From CAYVWB01 sp964455395 (GTDB lineage: Bacteria > Desulfobacterota > Desulfovibrionia > Desulfovibrionales > Desulfovibrionaceae): a stretch of 64,000 nt of DNA. The stretch lies in contig CAYVWB010000001.1 in assembly GCA_964455395.1 (NCBI GenBank), forward strand, positions 1 to 64,000, read 5' to 3'. Shown here in pieces: positions 51,554-61,015 of this stretch. A program made the position numbers and the translations under genes. The notes under the pieces are model-generated. The model saw nothing but the letters and a program-made list of their open reading frames with translations, searched no databases and had not been told where the DNA came from. Each line of letters opens with the position of its first letter. The stretch's first letter is position 1.

Positions 51554-52705
51554 GTGAGCATCAAAGTCGTGGTGGTCGATGACTCCGCCTTCATGCGCAA
51601 GGCGCTGACGACCATGCTTGAAAAGGATCCCGAAATCCGCGTGGTGGCTCAAGGCCGCAACGGCGAGGAAGGGTTGGAGCTCATCCGGAAACACCAGCCG
51701 GACGTCGTGACTCTGGACATCGAGATGCCCAGAATGGACGGCTTGACTGCCTTGCGCCGCATCATGATGGAGATGCCGCGACCCGTGTTGATGATCAGCT
51801 CCCTCACCACGGAAGGCGCGGAGTCCACGCTCAAGGCGCTGGAGCTAGGCGCTGTGGACTTCATTCCCAAACAGCTCTCGAAAGTCAGTCTCGACATCAT
51901 CAAGATAGAAGAGCACCTCATCAGCAAAGTGAAGACCGTGGCGCGACGCGCGTTCCGCGCCCCTCGCGCCCTGCGCGCCCCTGCGCCGCCACCTTCACAG
52001 ACGACGCAGACTCCCCAGACCGGGCGGACTGGACTGTCTGGGCAGGCTGGGCGAACGCGCAGCAGCGTCACGCAGCGGCCTGCGACAGCAACCGCCCCCG
52101 CCGCCCCAGTGCAGCCGCGAGGCGGGCGTCAACTCCGCGATGTCGTCGCCATCGGCGTGTCCACTGGCGGCCCCCCCGCCGTGCAGAAAGTCCTCGCACA
52201 GCTGCCCGCCAATTATCCGGCGGGGGTGCTCATCGCGCAACATATGCCTGCGGCCTTCACAGGACCCTTCGCCAAGCGGCTGGACGCTGCGAGCCAAGTG
52301 CGCGTGAAGGAAGCCGAGGACGGGGAGCGGTTCACGCCCGGGGTCGTGTACATCGGGCCCGGCGGCCGCCACCTGACCCTGGCGCAACGCGGCGCCCGCA
52401 TGGAGATCCGCGTCTCGGACGAGCCCGCCAGCGAACTCTACAAGCCTTCTGCGAACATCCTCATCCGTTCCGTGGCGGAGACGTCGGGACGCCGCGCGCT
52501 GGGCGCCATTCTCACGGGCATGGGCAGCGACGGCCTGGAGGGGATTCGTCTGTTGAAGAGCCGGGGCGGCCGCGCCATCGCGCAGAACGACGCGAGTTGC
52601 GTGGTCTACGGCATGCCCAAAGCCGTGGTGGACGCCGGGCTTGCCGACGAAGTGCTGGACATTGAAGAGATGGGTCAAGCGCTTATGGATAATCTTTACA
52701 AATGA
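51554..52705 (+). CDS. cheB: Chemotaxis protein-glutamate methylesterase CheB
   Basis: 383 residues. The receiver domain (1-125) has acceptor D55 in VVTLDIEMPRMDG. A variable Pro/Thr/Gln-rich linker (about 135-190) joins it to the methylesterase domain with catalytic serine in AIGVSTGGPPA, histidine in LIAQHMPAAF and aspartate in GMGSDGLEG. It removes methyl groups from chemoreceptors and thus resets adaptation. The GTG at 51554 has AAGGAG six bases upstream; an ATG at 51467 in the same frame does not fit the receiver start. It opens the chemotaxis gene group. Confidence 0.93.
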   Translation: MSIKVVVVDDSAFMRKALTTMLEKDPEIRVVAQGRNGEEGLELIRKHQPDVVTLDIEMPRMDGLTALRRIMMEMPRPVLMISSLTTEGAESTLKALELGAVDFIPKQLSKVSLDIIKIEEHLISKVKTVARRAFRAPRALRAPAPPPSQTTQTPQTGRTGLSGQAGRTRSSVTQRPATATAPAAPVQPRGGRQLRDVVAIGVSTGGPPAVQKVLAQLPANYPAGVLIAQHMPAAFTGPFAKRLDAASQVRVKEAEDGERFTPGVVYIGPGGRHLTLAQRGARMEIRVSDEPASELYKPSANILIRSVAETSGRRALGAILTGMGSDGLEGIRLLKSRGGRAIAQNDASCVVYGMPKAVVDAGLADEVLDIEEMGQALMDNLYK

Positions 52706-53041
52706 ATGTCGTCATATCGTGACGTCGAGGGCGTATGCAGGGGGCTGGAAGCGAGCGCCGACGCAAAAGGCTTCGCCATCGTCCGTGACCAGACGAAGCC
52801 GCAGGAGAATGACGCGAGTCCCGGCGCGCCTTGCGTCATGAGACGCAGCCCGGTATGGTCGCGAATCGGAGAGGGCTCGGCGCGAAGTGCAACGAACGCC
52901 GACTGCCAGCCGCCGGCCTGGAGGGAATCCCCGGCAAGGCGAGGGCAAGTCGTCCGGCGTCGGGAGACGCTCGAGTCGGCTTGAGTCGAACGGGTCCGCC
53001 CAATACGTCAACAGCAATTTCTGTTCGCGAGGAGATGGCCC
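52706..53041. other. Intergenic region without a recognisable gene
   Basis: I see no supported gene, terminator or RNA in these 336 bases. A GAGGAG at the right end is the ribosome binding site of the HEAT-repeat gene. A promoter for that gene may be here, but no convincing -35/-10 or -24/-12 pair was found. Confidence 0.4.
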
Positions 53042-55021
53042 ATGTCTGATCTGGAAAACGCATTGCGGCTCTTGCGCAGCGAAGATGCGGACGAGGTGCG
53101 CGAGGGCGCCTTCCTCGCCGGCGAAGGACGCCATGAAGAGGCGGTGGAGCTGCTCATCAGCCACCTGCAAAGCGGCGACCTTGGCGTGCAGGAAGCAGCA
53201 GACGCCGCGCTCCGCAGCATCGGCGGCTCCGGGACGGTGGCGGGGTTGACGCCGTTGCTGCGCTCAGACGACGCCCCCGTGCGCAACCTCGCCATGGACA
53301 TCCTGCGCGAGATCGGCAACCAGGACATGGAGGCGCTCGTCGCCTTGCTGCGCGACGAGGATACGGATATCCGCATCTTCATCGCGGACATCCTTGGCGA
53401 AACCGGCGACCCCTTGGCAGTGGCGAGCCTCTGCAAAGCGCTCTTGAACGATCCGGAAGTGAACGTGCGCTACCAAGCCGCCGTGAGCCTGGGCGAACTG
53501 GCCATGACCGAAGCCGCCAAATGCCTGAACAAGGCCATGGCGGACGAAGAGTGGGTCCAGTTCGCCGTCATCGAAGCCCTCGTCAAGATCCGCGACGAAT
53601 CCTCCATCAACGCCCTCACCAAAGCCATGGACGACGCCACCGACCTCGTCGCCTCCATGATCGTGGACGCCCTCGGCGAAATGGGCGAGATCAAAGCCGT
53701 GCCCCTGCTGCTCCGGAAGCTCGAAGAATCCCCCACAGCCTTGCGCAACAAGATCGTCAAAGCCGTGGTCATGATCATGGGCGGCAAGTCGCTCTCCCTG
53801 CTCTCCGAACAGGAACGCGAGAATCTGCGCCAGTACGCTCTGGTGGCGCTGGAGGACGAAGACGAAGAAATCCAGGACGCCGCCGTGGCCGGCTTGGGCG
53901 TGGTGGGCGGCGAACAAGCCGCCGTCGCCATACTGGACCTTGCCGCCACACTGGATCCCGAACAGGACGAAGAACGCGTGGCGCACATGGCGGACGCCCT
54001 GGCGCGAATAGGCCGCACCGAGGCGCTGAAAGCCGCCGTGCAAGGCGAGGACTGGAAACGCTGCATGGCCGCCCTGGCCGCTGTGGCCCGTCTGGGCGAC
54101 GCCGGACTGGCCCCCGTGCTGCAACAAGGCTTCTGGGAGAAGGACCAAGACGCACAGCGCGTCATGGCGGAAGTGCTCAAGGAAATCGGCGACGCCGACA
54201 CGGACGAGTTCTTCCTGGAAGTCCTCGCCCGACACGAGGACGCCACCACCGTGCGCACCGCTGCGGAGTTCCTCGGCGTGAAGCGCAAGAACCCAGCCGC
54301 CGTCGCACCCCTCTTCACCCTGCTGCAACACCCCTACGACGACGTGAAAGACGTGGCCCTGGAATCGCTCATCGCCATCGGCGGCGACGACGTGCGCACA
54401 CATTTCACCACCCTGTTCGACAGTGAAGAACCCATCGACCGACTCATGGCCGTCTACGCCCTGGGCAAGCTCGGCCACGCAGACGACCTTGCGCTGCTGC
54501 AGCAGGCGCTGGAAGACCCCGTGCCGGATATCCGCAAGATTGCGCTGGAGTCCATCGAAGGCGTCTGCCTGGAACTGGAGCGATTGCTGCCCCTCGCCTT
54601 GCCGCGACTGAACGACGAAGACCGGGATGTCCGACTCGCTGTCATCGAGATCGTCGGCAAGTGCGAGGACGACGCCATCCGGCCCCACCTGGAAAGCGCG
54701 CTGGAGGACGAGGACGAGTGGGTGCGCATCCGCGCGCTGGAAGCCTTGGGCGAACGCAAGGACCTCCAGGCCGTGGCGCGCATCACCCCGCTGCTGGAGC
54801 AGGACAACATGCTCGTGACGCTGAAAGTGGTGGAGACCCTGGGCGCCATCGGAGGCGAAGCCGCCTTCCACGCGCTGCTGACGCAAGCGGACCACGAAGA
54901 CCCGGACGTGCAAGCAGCCGTGGAGGCCGCTCTGGACCGCATTCGCGATGCGGGCGCCGCCAGCGGCGGCCGGGACGCAAGCGCCCCCGAACACCGGCCC
55001 GAATACAGGGAGGATCAATGA
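53042..55021 (+). CDS. HEAT-repeat protein of the chemotaxis cluster
   Basis: 659 residues made almost wholly of tandem HEAT/PBS-lyase-like repeats of about 30-37 residues (for example AVASLCKALLNDPEVNVRYQ and VRIRALEALGERKDLQAVAR), about 18 in number. The protein is acidic and has no enzyme motif, signal or membrane helix. HEAT superhelices bind other proteins, so a scaffold for the chemotaxis complex is a reasonable inference. It overlaps cheR by four bases, and the ATG has GAGGAG seven bases upstream. Confidence 0.9.
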   Translation: MSDLENALRLLRSEDADEVREGAFLAGEGRHEEAVELLISHLQSGDLGVQEAADAALRSIGGSGTVAGLTPLLRSDDAPVRNLAMDILREIGNQDMEALVALLRDEDTDIRIFIADILGETGDPLAVASLCKALLNDPEVNVRYQAAVSLGELAMTEAAKCLNKAMADEEWVQFAVIEALVKIRDESSINALTKAMDDATDLVASMIVDALGEMGEIKAVPLLLRKLEESPTALRNKIVKAVVMIMGGKSLSLLSEQERENLRQYALVALEDEDEEIQDAAVAGLGVVGGEQAAVAILDLAATLDPEQDEERVAHMADALARIGRTEALKAAVQGEDWKRCMAALAAVARLGDAGLAPVLQQGFWEKDQDAQRVMAEVLKEIGDADTDEFFLEVLARHEDATTVRTAAEFLGVKRKNPAAVAPLFTLLQHPYDDVKDVALESLIAIGGDDVRTHFTTLFDSEEPIDRLMAVYALGKLGHADDLALLQQALEDPVPDIRKIALESIEGVCLELERLLPLALPRLNDEDRDVRLAVIEIVGKCEDDAIRPHLESALEDEDEWVRIRALEALGERKDLQAVARITPLLEQDNMLVTLKVVETLGAIGGEAAFHALLTQADHEDPDVQAAVEAALDRIRDAGAASGGRDASAPEHRPEYREDQ

Positions 55022-55893
55022 GTTCGCTCTTCTCGAAAACCTCCCTGGGTCGCAAGGACCTGAAGATCGGCGACGCCGAGTTCGCCCAGCTCAGGGACTT
55101 CATCTACGAGCTGTCCGGGATCTACGTGGCGGACAATCGCAAGTACCTGCTGGAGAATCGCTTGAGCGGCCGGATCAAGACGCTCAACCTCAAGGACTTC
55201 AACGAGTACTACAAGTACCTGCGCTACGACTCCAAGCGCAAGGAAGAGCTCACCAAACTCTTCGAAGTGATCACCACCAACGAGACGAGCTTCTTCCGCA
55301 ACCCGCCGCAACTGAAAGTCTTCAAGGACAAGGTGCTCTCCGTGGCTCTGGAGGAGCAACGCAAGAAAGGCCAGAAGCGTTTGCACATCTGGTCTGCAGG
55401 ATGCTCCACCGGGGAGGAGCCCTACACCATCGCCATCATCCTCCATCAGGTCCTGGGGCCGGAGCTGCGCTCGTGGAACGTGAAAATCACCGCCAACGAT
55501 CTCTCGGAAGCCGTCATCGCCGCAGCGCGCAAAGGCGTCTACAGCGAATACTCCCTGCGCACCACGCCCAAGGAGGTGGTGGCGAAATACTTCACCAAGG
55601 ATGGGGACCGCTACCTCATCAATCCGGATGTGAAGCGGCTCGTGCATTTCGGCCAGATCAACCTCAACGACCGGCTCGCTGTCAAACGCGTGGAGCGCTC
55701 CCAGATCGTCTTCTGCCGCAACGTCATCATCTACTTCGACGACGCCATGAAGAAGAAAGTCATCACCGCGTTCTACGACAATCTGGAACCCGGCGGCTTC
55801 CTGCTCATCGGCCACTCCGAGTCGTTGCACAACATCTCCCGCGCCTTCAAGCCGGAACACCACCCCGGCGCCATCGTCTACCGCAAGGTCTGA
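55018..55893 (+). CDS. cheR: Chemotaxis protein methyltransferase CheR
   Basis: 291 residues. The N-terminal helical domain (FAQLRDFIYELSGIYVADNR) and the SAM-binding methyltransferase domain (RLHIWSAGCSTGEEPYTIA, ANDLSEAVIAAA, FCRNVIIYFD) are complete. It methylates glutamates on chemoreceptors, opposing CheB. The ATG overlaps the end of the HEAT gene and follows GGGAGG. Confidence 0.94.
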   Translation: MSSLFSKTSLGRKDLKIGDAEFAQLRDFIYELSGIYVADNRKYLLENRLSGRIKTLNLKDFNEYYKYLRYDSKRKEELTKLFEVITTNETSFFRNPPQLKVFKDKVLSVALEEQRKKGQKRLHIWSAGCSTGEEPYTIAIILHQVLGPELRSWNVKITANDLSEAVIAAARKGVYSEYSLRTTPKEVVAKYFTKDGDRYLINPDVKRLVHFGQINLNDRLAVKRVERSQIVFCRNVIIYFDDAMKKKVITAFYDNLEPGGFLLIGHSESLHNISRAFKPEHHPGAIVYRKV

Positions 55894-55954
55894 ACGCGGC
55901 GGCGTACGAACATGCGAATGCACATGGTGAAGGCATGGTGGCGAGGGTCTGCAC

Positions 55955-56752
55955 GTGGTAGCCAGGGTGCTCGCCGTGGCGAACCAGAAAGGCGGCGTGG
56001 GCAAGACCACCACGGCGCTCACGCTGGCAGGCGCGCTGACGCTCAAGGGACGCCGCGTCCTGGTCATGGACCTGGACCCGCACGTGAGCGCTTCCGTGCA
56101 TCTGCGCTTCTATCCGGACCAGCTCCAGCACACCGCGCTGGACATCTTCCGCAGAAAACCCGGCGAGAAATGGCGCGAAATCTGGAGCCCCATCATCCAG
56201 ACCGTGCCTGTGCGCAGTCGCGACGGGGAAGCGTACGCCTTCGACTTTGCGCCGGGACACATCCGTCTGGCGGACCTGGACGTGGACCTCGCCGCCACCC
56301 GCGGCAAAGGCAGCCTGCTCCTGCGCGCATTGATGAGCGTGGCGCCCGACTACGACTATGTCATCCTGGACTGCCCGCCGCATCTGGGCGTCCTTCTGGT
56401 GAACGCTGTCATGGCGGCCGGGGTGGTGCTCATCCCCATCCAGACGGAGTACCTCGCGCTCAACGGGCTGCGGCTCGTTTTCGAAACCATCCGCAACGTG
56501 AATCGCGTGCGCAAGGAACCTGTGCAGTACCGCGCGCTGCCCACCATGTTCGACAGCCGCGCCTCCGCCTGCCGGCGCGTGCTGGCCATGCTGCGCGCCA
56601 AACTGGGCCCCAAGCTGCTGGAGACCGTCATCCATCACGACACCAAACTGCGCGAAGCAAGCGGCAAAGGCGCGTTGATCTACGACCTCTTCCCCGAGAG
56701 CCGCGGCGCCCTCGAATACATGCAGCTCGCCAAGGAGATTGAGGCGCTATGA
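55955..56752 (+). CDS. ParA/MinD-family ATPase of the chemotaxis cluster
   Basis: 265 residues with a deviant Walker A KGGVGKTT (12-19), a Walker A' block VMDLDPH and ILDCPPHLG. In chemotaxis clusters such ATPases position the signalling array in the cell (ParC-like role); this is inferred from context rather than shown. The start is a GTG at 55955, 62 bases after cheR. Its last four bases overlap the cheW start. Confidence 0.88.
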   Translation: MVARVLAVANQKGGVGKTTTALTLAGALTLKGRRVLVMDLDPHVSASVHLRFYPDQLQHTALDIFRRKPGEKWREIWSPIIQTVPVRSRDGEAYAFDFAPGHIRLADLDVDLAATRGKGSLLLRALMSVAPDYDYVILDCPPHLGVLLVNAVMAAGVVLIPIQTEYLALNGLRLVFETIRNVNRVRKEPVQYRALPTMFDSRASACRRVLAMLRAKLGPKLLETVIHHDTKLREASGKGALIYDLFPESRGALEYMQLAKEIEAL

Positions 56753-57660
56753 ACAAGAGCCCCGAAGAATACTTCCAGGACGCTATGCTCCCCGAAGAAG
56801 GCGAAGCCCTGGACTTCTCCGACGCTGAACGCGCGTTTCTGGAAAAATACCTCGGCCTGGAGGAGGACATCCTCGATCGCCTCGGCATCGAGGAGCCCGC
56901 CGCCGTCAACTCCGTGGAGCTCGCTGAAGTGGAGCCCGCGCCAGCCCCGGCGGAAGCCCTGGAATCCATCGCCGAGCCGGAAGACCAACCCGAGACCGTC
57001 ACGCCGGAAATCGCTCCCCTGGAACCGGCCCTGGAGGCGACGCTCCACACGGCCGAACTGCCCGCAGACGAGACGCTAGCAGCCACAGAAGAAACCCTGA
57101 CCGCTGGGGACGCCGCCGCCGAATTCGCGCCGGCAGCCGAACTCGCGCCAGCTGGCGAACTCTCCGTGGATGAACTCGTGCGCCAGCAAGAGGAAGTGCA
57201 GCTGGTCAGCTTCTTCCTGGCGGGACAGGAATTCACCATCCCCATCCAAGCCGTGCAGGAAGTGGTGCGCTTCGTGGAGCTTACCGCCGTGCCGGAGTCG
57301 CCGCCGCATCTGGGGGGCATCGTGAACTTGCGGGGGCGGGTGACGCCGGTGCTGCGGCTGGGCGTGCTCATCGGCAAGCAGACTGCGGAGGACGCCGCCG
57401 CGCAGGAAAAGGAAAGCGCGAACCATTTCATCATCGTCTGCAAGAAAGACGCAATCCAGGTGGGCCTGCTCGTGGAGAAGGTGCACACCATGTACAGGGC
57501 GCCGCAGTCCGCCATCGAGTGGAACGTGGAGCAGCGCATGGGCGCGGACGTGGAGATCGTCCGCGGGCTGCTGCGCTCCGGCGACGGCCTCATCGGCGTC
57601 GTCTCCCTGGAGCGCATCCTCGAAAAAGCCCTCGGCGCCGAAGGAGGCTTAGGTGGCTAA
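56749..57660 (+). CDS. cheW: CheW coupling protein with long N-terminal extension
   Basis: 303 residues, about twice the usual CheW length. The C-terminal 150 residues form the CheW domain (EEVQLVSFFLAGQEFTIPIQ, HLGGIVNLRGRVTPVLRL, GLLVEKV). The first 145 residues are acidic and Pro/Ala/Glu-rich after an N-terminal helical segment (SPEEYFQDAMLPEEGE). It links chemoreceptors to CheA; the extension might contact ParA or the HEAT protein, which is inference. Confidence 0.9.
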   Translation: MNKSPEEYFQDAMLPEEGEALDFSDAERAFLEKYLGLEEDILDRLGIEEPAAVNSVELAEVEPAPAPAEALESIAEPEDQPETVTPEIAPLEPALEATLHTAELPADETLAATEETLTAGDAAAEFAPAAELAPAGELSVDELVRQQEEVQLVSFFLAGQEFTIPIQAVQEVVRFVELTAVPESPPHLGGIVNLRGRVTPVLRLGVLIGKQTAEDAAAQEKESANHFIIVCKKDAIQVGLLVEKVHTMYRAPQSAIEWNVEQRMGADVEIVRGLLRSGDGLIGVVSLERILEKALGAEGGLGG

Positions 57661-58021
57661 ACATATCCTCATCGTTGACGATTCCAAGACAGTACGGAAC
57701 CTCGTGGCGTTCATCCTCAAGAAGGAAGGCTTCAAGGTCTCCACTGCGGAGAACGGGCTCGACGGACTGGAGACGCTCTACACCCTGGACCACGTGGATC
57801 TCATCATCTCCGACATCAACATGCCCAAGATGGACGGCTTCACGTTCATCAAGACGGTGCGCGAACAGGAAGCCTACCGCGACATCCCCATCGTGGTGCT
57901 CTCCACGGAAGGCCAAGAGAAGGACATCCAGCAAGGCATCAGCCTGGGAGCCAATCTCTATCTGGTGAAACCGGCGCAGCCGGAAAAATTGCTCAAAAAC
58001 GTGAAGATGCTGCTCGGCTAG
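57653..58021 (+). CDS. cheY: Response regulator CheY
   Basis: 122 residues, single receiver: D9/D10, acceptor D54 in LIISDINMPKMDG, S/T in VVLSTEG and lysine in VKPAQPEK. The start is GTG at 57653, within the end of cheW, with AAGGAGG five bases upstream. It would carry the signal from CheA to the motility apparatus. Confidence 0.92.
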   Translation: MAKHILIVDDSKTVRNLVAFILKKEGFKVSTAENGLDGLETLYTLDHVDLIISDINMPKMDGFTFIKTVREQEAYRDIPIVVLSTEGQEKDIQQGISLGANLYLVKPAQPEKLLKNVKMLLG

Positions 58022-58056
58022 CGCGCCCCCCGGCGCCCCCGAGAGGAGCAAAGGAC

Positions 58057-60999
58057 ATGAGCCAGGATTTTCTCGATCCGGAAATCATCGCAGACTTCAT
58101 CATTGAAGCCAAGGAACACCTGGAGACCATCGAGCCCAACCTGCTGGAGCTCGAAAAGTCGCCGGAAAACCTCGGCTTGCTCAACGAGATTTTCCGGCCC
58201 ATGCACTCCCTCAAGGGAGCCTCCGGCTTCCTGGGCCTGAACACCATGAACCGGCTCGCACACAGGGCCGAGAACATCATGGACGCCTTGCGCAAAGGCG
58301 AGATGGTCGTCACCAGCGAGATCATGGACGTCATCCTCAGCGCCACGGACTTGCTGCGCACCCTCGTTGACAACCTCGAAAGCCAAGGCGCCGAAGGGGA
58401 CGTGGACGTCGACGACCTCGTGCAGACCATCGACCGTATCCTCGCCGAGGGTCCCAGCGACGACGCCGTCGCGCCCGCCGCCGAGCCGGAGACCGTCCCC
58501 CTGCCGGAAGCGCAGCCCGTGTCCCCGCCCGTAGCGCCCGCCGCGACAGCAGAGCCCTCCGCACCCGTCACGCCTGGTGACGAGTCGTCAGGCAGCGTCA
58601 GCGACGAACCGACAGAGCCCGCGCCCACCCACGACCTCACGCCTTACGCCCTCACGGCCTTCGGGGAGAGTCACCTGAACGACTTCCTGGAAGAAGCCCA
58701 CGAGATCATAGAGAATCTCAACGACGGCCTCGTCACCCTGGAGAAGGAGCCCGAGGCGTGGGAGGAGGTCACCAACAACCTCTTCCGCTACTTCCACAAC
58801 CTGAAAGGCAACTCCGGCATCATCGGGTTCAAGGAGCTCAACGAACTCACCCACGAAGCCGAGACCCTGCTGAACCGCGTGCGCAAGGGGGAAATGGCCG
58901 CCTCCACCCGCGGCCTGGTGGATCTGCTGCTGAACGTGGTGGACACCATCGAAAACCTCGTGGCGTGCATCGACACCAAGAACGGCCAAGTCGCCCCCAT
59001 CGAGACGGGGCAGGTCATCCAGCGGCTGCAGCGCGCCACGGAGCGCGGGGAAGTGGAGACGCCCGCCGCCCCCGCGCCCGAACCAGCTCCCGAGACGGAA
59101 GCCGACCCCGTCGCTGCGGAGACGCAAGCCGCCGAGCATCCCGCGTCAGAACCCGGCGCCGGCGACTCTGGTTTCGACGCAGAAGACGTCGCCATCTTCG
59201 AGTCCACCACCGCCCAGCAGATCGAAGCCATCCGGTTCGCGCTGGACAAGCTGGGGGAAGACGCTTCCCAGACAGACCTCATCGACGGCCTTTATCGCGC
59301 CCTCGTCACCCTGCAGAATTCCAGCGGCTACATGGGTCTGGACGAGTTGAAGACCTACGCCCAGCGCACCGCCGCTCTCGTGGACCAGGCGCGTTCCGCC
59401 GGCATCGGTTTCGACGCCATCCTCGACATCATGAAGCAGGAATGCGCCATCATCGAGGATATGATCGCCAAGGAACTCGGCGTCATCAAGGGAGCCGCGC
59501 AAGCCCCCGACGCAACCCCCGAGCCGGCGCCCGCGCCCAGACCTTCCCCCGAAACGGAAGCCGTCGACAAGGTCGCGCCCGAGCCGGAACCCGCACCGTC
59601 GCCCAGATCTGCCTCCGAACCGGCAGCTGCGCCCGCGCCCAAGCCCGAGCCGGAACCCGCACCCGCGCCCAAACCTGCCTCCGAACCGGCAGCTGCGCCC
59701 AAGCCGGCTTCCAAACCGGCGCCCAAACCGGCCCCCAAACCGGCAGGGCAGCCAACGCCCCAGCCCGCGCAAGCCCAGCAGCAAAAGGTCAAGACCTCCT
59801 CCACCATCCGCGTGGACCACGAGAAGCTGGACCACCTGATGAACCTCATCGGCGAGCTCATCATCAACCGCAACCGCTTTTCCATGATCGCCCGGCAGCT
59901 GGACGAAGCCGATCCCACTGAAATCGACGTGAGCGACACCGCCCAGGTGCTCACCGAGACCACCTTCGCCATGGCCCGCATCTCCGATGAACTGCAGGAC
60001 ACCATCATGAAAGTGCGCATGGTGCCCGTGCAGACCGTCTTTTCCCGGTTCCCCCGTCTGGTGCGCGACCTCTCCCGCAAGAGCGGCAAGAACGTGGAGC
60101 TCGTCATGGAAGGGGAGGAGACAGAGCTGGACAAGTCCGTGGTGGAGGTCATCGGCGACCCACTGGTGCACCTCATCCGCAACTCCGTGGACCACGGCGT
60201 GGAGTCCGAAGAAGCGCGCGTCAAGGCCGGCAAGCCGCCCACGGGACGCGTCTGGCTGCGCGCATACCACCGCGGCAACTCCGTGGCCATCGAGATCGAG
60301 GACGACGGCAAGGGCATCGATCCCGAAAAGATGCGCGAAGTGGCTGTGCGCAAAGGCGTCATCTCCCCCGAGGAAGCCAAGACCCTGGACGACCGCGAAG
60401 CCCGCGAGCTCATCTTCGCGCCGGGCTTCTCCTCCGCAGAGAAGATCACGGACATCTCCGGCCGCGGCGTGGGCATGGATGTGGTGCGCACCAACATCAA
60501 GAACCTCAAAGGCTCTGTCTCCATCACCTCGGAGACGGGCAAGTTCACGCGCTTCACCCTCACGCTGCCGCTCACGCTGGCCATCATCGACGCACTCATG
60601 ATCAAAGTCGGCGGGGACACGTTCGCCATCCCTCTGGACGCCGTCTCCGAGACCACGAAGATCGAAACGCGCCGCCTCACGGAGGTGAACCACCGCAAGG
60701 CCGTCACCATCCGCGGGGAGGTGCTGGGCATCGTCTCCCTCTCCGAGATGCTGGAGATGCCCCCGCCAGAAAAGACGCCGGAGATCCTTTCCATCGTGGT
60801 CATCCAGGACAGCGAGCGCCGGCTGGGTCTCATCGTGGACCGCTTGCTGGAACGCCAGGAGATCGTCATCAAGCCTCTGGGCGCTTACCTGGGCGACCAG
60901 AAGGGCATCTCCGGCGCAACCATCATGGGCGACGGCTCGGTGGTGCTCATCCTTGATCCCCACGAGATCTATCTCATGGCCACTTCCAAAGCCATCTGA
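58057..60999 (+). CDS. cheA: Chemotaxis histidine kinase CheA with three P1-like domains
   Basis: 980 residues. Two Hpt (P1) domains carry phospho-histidines H50 (RPMHSLKGASGFLG) and H247 (RYFHNLKGNSGIIG). A third P1-like domain (about 370-480) has V417 at that position and QN for KG (ALVTLQNSSGYMG), so it cannot be phosphorylated there. A Pro/Ala/Lys/Glu-rich repeat linker (about 485-580), P3 dimerisation, P4 ATPase (HLIRNSVDHGVE, DDGKGID, SGRGVGMD) and CheW-like P5 domains follow. It phosphorylates CheY and CheB in response to receptors. Confidence 0.93.
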   Translation: MSQDFLDPEIIADFIIEAKEHLETIEPNLLELEKSPENLGLLNEIFRPMHSLKGASGFLGLNTMNRLAHRAENIMDALRKGEMVVTSEIMDVILSATDLLRTLVDNLESQGAEGDVDVDDLVQTIDRILAEGPSDDAVAPAAEPETVPLPEAQPVSPPVAPAATAEPSAPVTPGDESSGSVSDEPTEPAPTHDLTPYALTAFGESHLNDFLEEAHEIIENLNDGLVTLEKEPEAWEEVTNNLFRYFHNLKGNSGIIGFKELNELTHEAETLLNRVRKGEMAASTRGLVDLLLNVVDTIENLVACIDTKNGQVAPIETGQVIQRLQRATERGEVETPAAPAPEPAPETEADPVAAETQAAEHPASEPGAGDSGFDAEDVAIFESTTAQQIEAIRFALDKLGEDASQTDLIDGLYRALVTLQNSSGYMGLDELKTYAQRTAALVDQARSAGIGFDAILDIMKQECAIIEDMIAKELGVIKGAAQAPDATPEPAPAPRPSPETEAVDKVAPEPEPAPSPRSASEPAAAPAPKPEPEPAPAPKPASEPAAAPKPASKPAPKPAPKPAGQPTPQPAQAQQQKVKTSSTIRVDHEKLDHLMNLIGELIINRNRFSMIARQLDEADPTEIDVSDTAQVLTETTFAMARISDELQDTIMKVRMVPVQTVFSRFPRLVRDLSRKSGKNVELVMEGEETELDKSVVEVIGDPLVHLIRNSVDHGVESEEARVKAGKPPTGRVWLRAYHRGNSVAIEIEDDGKGIDPEKMREVAVRKGVISPEEAKTLDDREARELIFAPGFSSAEKITDISGRGVGMDVVRTNIKNLKGSVSITSETGKFTRFTLTLPLTLAIIDALMIKVGGDTFAIPLDAVSETTKIETRRLTEVNHRKAVTIRGEVLGIVSLSEMLEMPPPEKTPEILSIVVIQDSERRLGLIVDRLLERQEIVIKPLGAYLGDQKGISGATIMGDGSVVLILDPHEIYLMATSKAI

Positions 61000-61015
61000 G
61001 TCGGGGGAGGACAGT

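Noticed and set aside
52712..53170. A minus-strand open frame overlapping the start of the HEAT gene
   Set aside because: It is antisense to a well-supported start, has no ribosome binding site and no recognisable domain.
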